This document shows, piece after piece, positions 60,701 to 64,000 of a stretch of DNA of 64,000 nucleotides (within the stretch, counting starts at the first letter, position 1; the number at the start of each line of letters is the position of its first letter). Under the pieces are notes generated by a model. It made no database searches and was not told the DNA's origin. It saw only the letters and a program-made list of their open reading frames with translations. The stretch is from Pelagibius sp028280305 (GTDB lineage Bacteria; Pseudomonadota; Alphaproteobacteria; Kiloniellales; Kiloniellaceae): assembly GCF_965233615.1 (NCBI RefSeq), contig NZ_OZ247495.1, one strand, 5' to 3'. The position numbers were made by a program, and so were the translations under genes.

Positions 60701-62018
60701 ATTGAAGATTGATCGGCTGGGTATCTGCCGGTATCCCGGCTTCGCGCACCCGGTAAGCCGGAAAACGCAGGGTTATCCTGGTCCCGCGGCCCGGCTTGCT
60801 GTCGATCGCCAGTTCGCCGCCGTGCAGTTCGAGCAGCCGCTTGGTCAACGGCAGACCGATCCCCAGGCCGGCTTGGTGGCCCTGGTCCTCCCGCTTGATT
60901 TTGCTGAAGGGGGTGAGCGCCCGGCGAATGTCCTCTACCGTCATGCCGCTGCCCTGGTCGGTCACCGAGAGGTCGAGCCCGCCGTCCGAACGCTGCTTGG
61001 CGTCCACGGCAATGCTGCTGCTTTGCGGTGAGTGGTGGGCCGCATTGCAGATCAGATTGACCAGCATCTGGGCAACCTGGCCGCGATCTGCAAGCAGCTT
61101 GGGGGCATCGGCGCCGAAATCCAGCTTCAAATCTGCCTGAAAGACGTCCAACTCGCTTTGGGACAGCTTTTTCGCCAAGCGTGAAACCTCTTCGAGATCT
61201 ACGACGGATTCTTCCAGTTTCAATCCTCCACGCATCGCCCGTGACAGATCCATCGTTTTGCTCAGAACCCCTAACAGGTGCAGCCCGCAGTCTTCGATCT
61301 GGCTGGCATAGGCCGCATAGCGCTTGTCACCGATCTCGCCGAAGAACTCACGGCGAATGATCTCGGCGAATCCCATCATGGCGCTGAGCGGGGTGCGCAG
61401 CTCGTGGGCGACGTGGGCGATTACATTCATCTGAGCCTGACGGGCAAGATCCTCTTCGGCCTCGCGCATGGAGTTCAGGGCGCTGGTGACCTCGCTGCTG
61501 AGCCCGAAGCTGCTGTCGCCCAGCAGCCGGCGCAGCCGCCGCAACTCCATTTCATTGATCACCAGTTCGGCGAAGTCACGCAACCGGGCCTGTTGCACCT
61601 CGTCCAGCGGCTGACGGGGCCGGGAATCGATCATGCAAAGGGTGCCGAGCCGGAAGCCCTTCTCGGTGACCAGCGGTGCGCCTGCATAGAAGCGGATGTG
61701 CGGTTCGCCGGTGACCAGGGGGTTTTGGGCGAATCGCGGGTCCACAGTGGCATCGGGGACCTGCATGACCTGATCATCCATGATGGCAAACTGGCAGAAG
61801 GAAAACTCACGCGGTGTTTCGTCAACCTCCAGGCCGATCTTCGACTTGAACCACTGACGCGCCGGATCGATCAGCGATATCAGGGCGATCGGCACGTCGA
61901 ATTGCTGGGCAGCCAGACGTGTCACCCGGTCGAAAGCCGGCTCCGGCGGCGTATCGAGAATGTCCAGAGCCTGGAGCGACGCCAATCTTTGGACTTCATC
62001 GAAGGGAATCGGGTTCAT
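60699..62018 (-). CDS. Soluble GAF-domain sensor histidine kinase
   Basis: This is a 439-residue cytoplasmic kinase without membrane segments. The N-terminal GAF domain (about residues 25-165) has FCQFAIMDDQVMQVPDA and APLVTEKGFRLGTLCMID. The HisKA box is AHELRTPLSAMMG with His near 205. The HATPase has LICNAAHHSPQ, VTDQGSGM and GLGIGLPLTKRLLELHGG. No response regulator is adjacent. It runs against dxs, and converges on it by 41 bases. A small-molecule or redox ligand in the GAF pocket is likely but not identified. Confidence 0.9.
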   Translation of the reverse strand: MNPIPFDEVQRLASLQALDILDTPPEPAFDRVTRLAAQQFDVPIALISLIDPARQWFKSKIGLEVDETPREFSFCQFAIMDDQVMQVPDATVDPRFAQNPLVTGEPHIRFYAGAPLVTEKGFRLGTLCMIDSRPRQPLDEVQQARLRDFAELVINEMELRRLRRLLGDSSFGLSSEVTSALNSMREAEEDLARQAQMNVIAHVAHELRTPLSAMMGFAEIIRREFFGEIGDKRYAAYASQIEDCGLHLLGVLSKTMDLSRAMRGGLKLEESVVDLEEVSRLAKKLSQSELDVFQADLKLDFGADAPKLLADRGQVAQMLVNLICNAAHHSPQSSSIAVDAKQRSDGGLDLSVTDQGSGMTVEDIRRALTPFSKIKREDQGHQAGLGIGLPLTKRLLELHGGELAIDSKPGRGTRITLRFPAYRVREAGIPADTQPINLQ

Positions 62019-62235
62019 GCGGCTTGCGGCTTCCCTGTTGGTTTCCCGTTCATTCTACGGCCTGTGAACGGTCAGCTTAAACGTTTGCATAAAAAATAAA
62101 TCGTATATCTGACGGCATCATTGACAAGCGAGCCCGAGTTGCGATTTTAACCGGCCGATTCAGGTCGCCGCTGCATAGCCGCTCTGCACCCATAGCGGGT
62201 TTTATGCTTCATATAGAAGCGTCATAGTGGGAACG

Positions 62236-63663
62236 ATGTCAAAGAGTCTCTTTTCTGATCCCGGCACTCCGGGAACCAGCGGCTCCCGGTCACCTGGCGG
62301 TCTCTGGCGCCGGGAAATTTGGGAAACCCTATGCCTTTCAGCGCCGCTGGCCTTCACCCAGCTGGCGATGATCGGCATCAACACGACCGATATTGTGATG
62401 ATGGGCTGGCTGGGTCCGGAGGATCTGGCCGCCGGTGCCCTGGGCATGAATATCTATATCCCGCTTTTCCTTTTCGGGCTGGGGATTGCCACGGTGGTCG
62501 CCCCGATGGTGGCCCAGGCGCTTGGCGGGCGGGATTTCAAGGGCGTGCGCCGCACGGTCCGCCAGGGCTTCTGGCTGACCCTGGTGTTCTCGGTGATCTT
62601 CAGTCTGGTGATCTGGAATGGGCGCTGGATCATGCTGCTTTTCGGGCAGGAGGCCGATGTCGCCCTGCGGGCCGACGCCTATCTGAAGGCGGTCACCTGG
62701 GCCCTGCTGCCCAGCCTGTGGTTCGTGGTGTTGCGCTGTTTCGTGACCGCCCATTCCCGTCCGCGTTCCGCCCTGGTCATCACGCTGCTGGCGGTCGCCG
62801 TCAACGCGGTCGGCAACTACGGCCTGATGTTCGGCAACTTCGGTCTGCCGCGCTGGGAACTGATGGGGGCGGGGATCACCAGTTCCGTCGTCTCCTGGCT
62901 CATGTTCGCAGCCCTGCTGGGCTTTGTGCTCTGGGACCGGCGCTTCAAGCGCTACGCCATCCTGCTGCGTTTCTGGCGCCCGGACTGGCCGCGCTTTCGT
63001 GAACTGTTCCGCCTCGGACTGCCGATCGGGCTGACCCTGCTGGCGGAAACGGGCTTGTTCTCCGGTGCCGCTTTCCTGATGGGGCTGATCAGCACTGAAG
63101 CGCTGGCGGCCCATGCCATCGCGCTGCAGTGTGCGGCGGTGGCCTTTATGGTGCCGATGGGGATCAGCCAGGCCGCTGTGGTGCGTGTCGGCCTGGCCGC
63201 CGGATCGCGCGACGCTGCCGCGGTGGGCCGGGCCGGCTGGTCCTCGCTGATCGTCGGCACCCTCTTCATGACCGGCTCGGCGCTGGTGTTCTGGTTTGCG
63301 GGGCGGCAGCTTGTCGGCTTGTTTCTGGACCTGGACCTGCCGGCAAATCAAGGGGTTGTCCAGTTGGCGGTTTCCTTCCTGGTGATCGCGGCTCTTTTTC
63401 AGTTGGTCGACGGCGCCCAGGTCATCGGCGTCTCCGCCCTGCGCGGCCTGAAAGACACCAAGGTGCCGATGTGGCTCGCCCTGACCGGTTATTGGGGTGT
63501 CGGCTTCGGCACCTCCGCGGTGCTCGCTTTTCCGCTCGGCCTTGACGGCATGGGCGTTTGGATCGGGCTGGCGGTTGGCCTCGCCTTTGTCGCCGTTGCC
63601 GCGGTCTGGCGTTTTCACCGACGCGCTGTCCTGCTGCCCAACGGTGGTCTGGCGGTCGCGTGA
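62236..63663 (+). CDS. MATE-family multidrug/organic cation exporter
   Basis: This is a 475-residue integral membrane exporter of the NorM type with about twelve helices, starting near LCLSAPLAFTQLAMIGI. The Asp/Pro-rich first-lobe motif (TTDIVMMGWLG, then AAGALGMNIYIPL) is typical. ATG 62236 is preferred over an upstream GTG at 62227. It ends by overlapping the tlyA start (GTGA). It may use sodium or proton motive force; the substrate is not known. Confidence 0.92.
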   Translation: MSKSLFSDPGTPGTSGSRSPGGLWRREIWETLCLSAPLAFTQLAMIGINTTDIVMMGWLGPEDLAAGALGMNIYIPLFLFGLGIATVVAPMVAQALGGRDFKGVRRTVRQGFWLTLVFSVIFSLVIWNGRWIMLLFGQEADVALRADAYLKAVTWALLPSLWFVVLRCFVTAHSRPRSALVITLLAVAVNAVGNYGLMFGNFGLPRWELMGAGITSSVVSWLMFAALLGFVLWDRRFKRYAILLRFWRPDWPRFRELFRLGLPIGLTLLAETGLFSGAAFLMGLISTEALAAHAIALQCAAVAFMVPMGISQAAVVRVGLAAGSRDAAAVGRAGWSSLIVGTLFMTGSALVFWFAGRQLVGLFLDLDLPANQGVVQLAVSFLVIAALFQLVDGAQVIGVSALRGLKDTKVPMWLALTGYWGVGFGTSAVLAFPLGLDGMGVWIGLAVGLAFVAVAAVWRFHRRAVLLPNGGLAVA

Positions 63664-64000
63664 CCAAGGCGCTGAAGGTCAGGGCCGACGTTGCCCTGGT
63701 GGACCGTGGTCTGGTCGAAAGCCGCAGCAAGGCCCAGGCGCTGATCATGGCCGGCAAGGTCTTTGCCGGCGAACGCAAACTGGCCAAGGCGGGGGAGGCG
63801 ATTGCCGCCGATCAGGTGTTGGAGGTGCGCGGTCAGGACCATCCCTGGGTCAGCCGCGGCGGGTTGAAACTGGCGCGCGCGCTGGAGGTTTTCCGGATCG
63901 ATCCGGCGGGCGCCGTCTGTCTCGATCTCGGGGCTTCGACCGGCGGCTTCACCGATGTTCTTCTGAGCGCGGGGGCGGCGCGGGTCTATGCCGTTGATGT
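63660..64000 (+). CDS. tlyA: TlyA-family rRNA 2'-O-methyltransferase, 3' part outside the window
   Basis: This is the first 113 codons of a TlyA/FtsJ-like gene; the rest lies past the end of the window. The N-terminal S4 RNA-binding domain has RADVALVDRGLVESRSKAQ near 9-27 and WVSRGGLKLARAL near 69-81. The Rossmann start of the methyltransferase is CLDLGASTGGFTDVLL near 92-107. TlyA methylates 16S and 23S rRNA and is also called hemolysin A. The GTG start overlaps the MATE stop. The frame is intact up to the edge. Confidence 0.93.
   Translation, partial: MTKALKVRADVALVDRGLVESRSKAQALIMAGKVFAGERKLAKAGEAIAADQVLEVRGQDHPWVSRGGLKLARALEVFRIDPAGAVCLDLGASTGGFTDVLLSAGAARVYAVD

Overview
The window is about 64 kb of GC-rich, densely coding chromosomal DNA. 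It looks like an alphaproteobacterium, most plausibly Rhodospirillales and perhaps near the Kiloniellaceae. That placement is inferred from gene content and order: HDAC-like gene, xseB, ispA, dxs and tlyA on one side; cysG, DUF2849, cysI, DUF934 and cysH on the other; the queA/tgt/queG block; and XRE regulators of the alphaproteobacterial type. No rRNA, tRNA, CRISPR array, insertion sequence or prophage was recognised.

Layout. 0-9.7 kb is a nucleoside uptake and breakdown locus. It encodes an ABC importer (ATPase and two permeases), cytidine deaminase, purine nucleoside phosphorylase, deoC, deoA, a PhyH-type dioxygenase and a periplasmic 5'-nucleotidase, so exported or external nucleotides can be dephosphorylated, imported and split to base and sugar phosphate. 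At 9.9-11.3 kb lies one AT-rich, apparently foreign gene that joins an N-terminal PIN-like domain to a C-terminal segment with PD-(D/E)XK spacing. Its stop overlaps the start of a native-looking HAD hydrolase gene. 11.3-18.7 kb is housekeeping and stress metabolism: mtnN, a pcm-like gene, a GFA-like gene, ppk2, TetR plus a peroxiredoxin-like gene, an orphan TRAP binding protein and maiA.

18.8-27.2 kb is an iron region. It has bacterioferritin, Bfd, a near-consensus Fur box, the four-gene imelysin/di-haem oxidoreductase/imelysin/DUF1513 operon, a PiuC-type hydroxylase and an ECF sigma/anti-sigma pair. A CHASE4 histidine kinase and an XRE regulator follow. 30.8-36.9 kb is a quorum-sensing locus: luxR, a GC-rich 18-bp dyad, luxI, a small unknown gene, a cytochrome P450, an MFS transporter and an acyl-CoA ligase. 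This looks like a signal-linked biosynthesis or export cluster.

A PilZ protein and a SleB-like hydrolase come next. 38.8-43.6 kb is the sulfite/APS reduction and siroheme operon (cysG to cysH). 44.3-48.9 kb is queuosine tRNA modification plus an AlkB-like gene. 49-51.6 kb carries a secreted protein, an SNase-like protein, a second XRE paralogue, and a divergent ArsR/TusA pair. 51.7-56.1 kb encodes an RND efflux pump with its adaptor. 56.5-64 kb holds an HDAC-like gene, xseB-ispA-dxs (isoprenoid precursors), a GAF histidine kinase, a MATE exporter and the 5' part of tlyA.

The best candidates for something undescribed are the PIN-nuclease fusion gene and the quorum-sensing/P450/ligase cluster. 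The PhyH oxygenase in the nucleoside operon ranks next. All functions are read from motifs and context only; no database search was possible.
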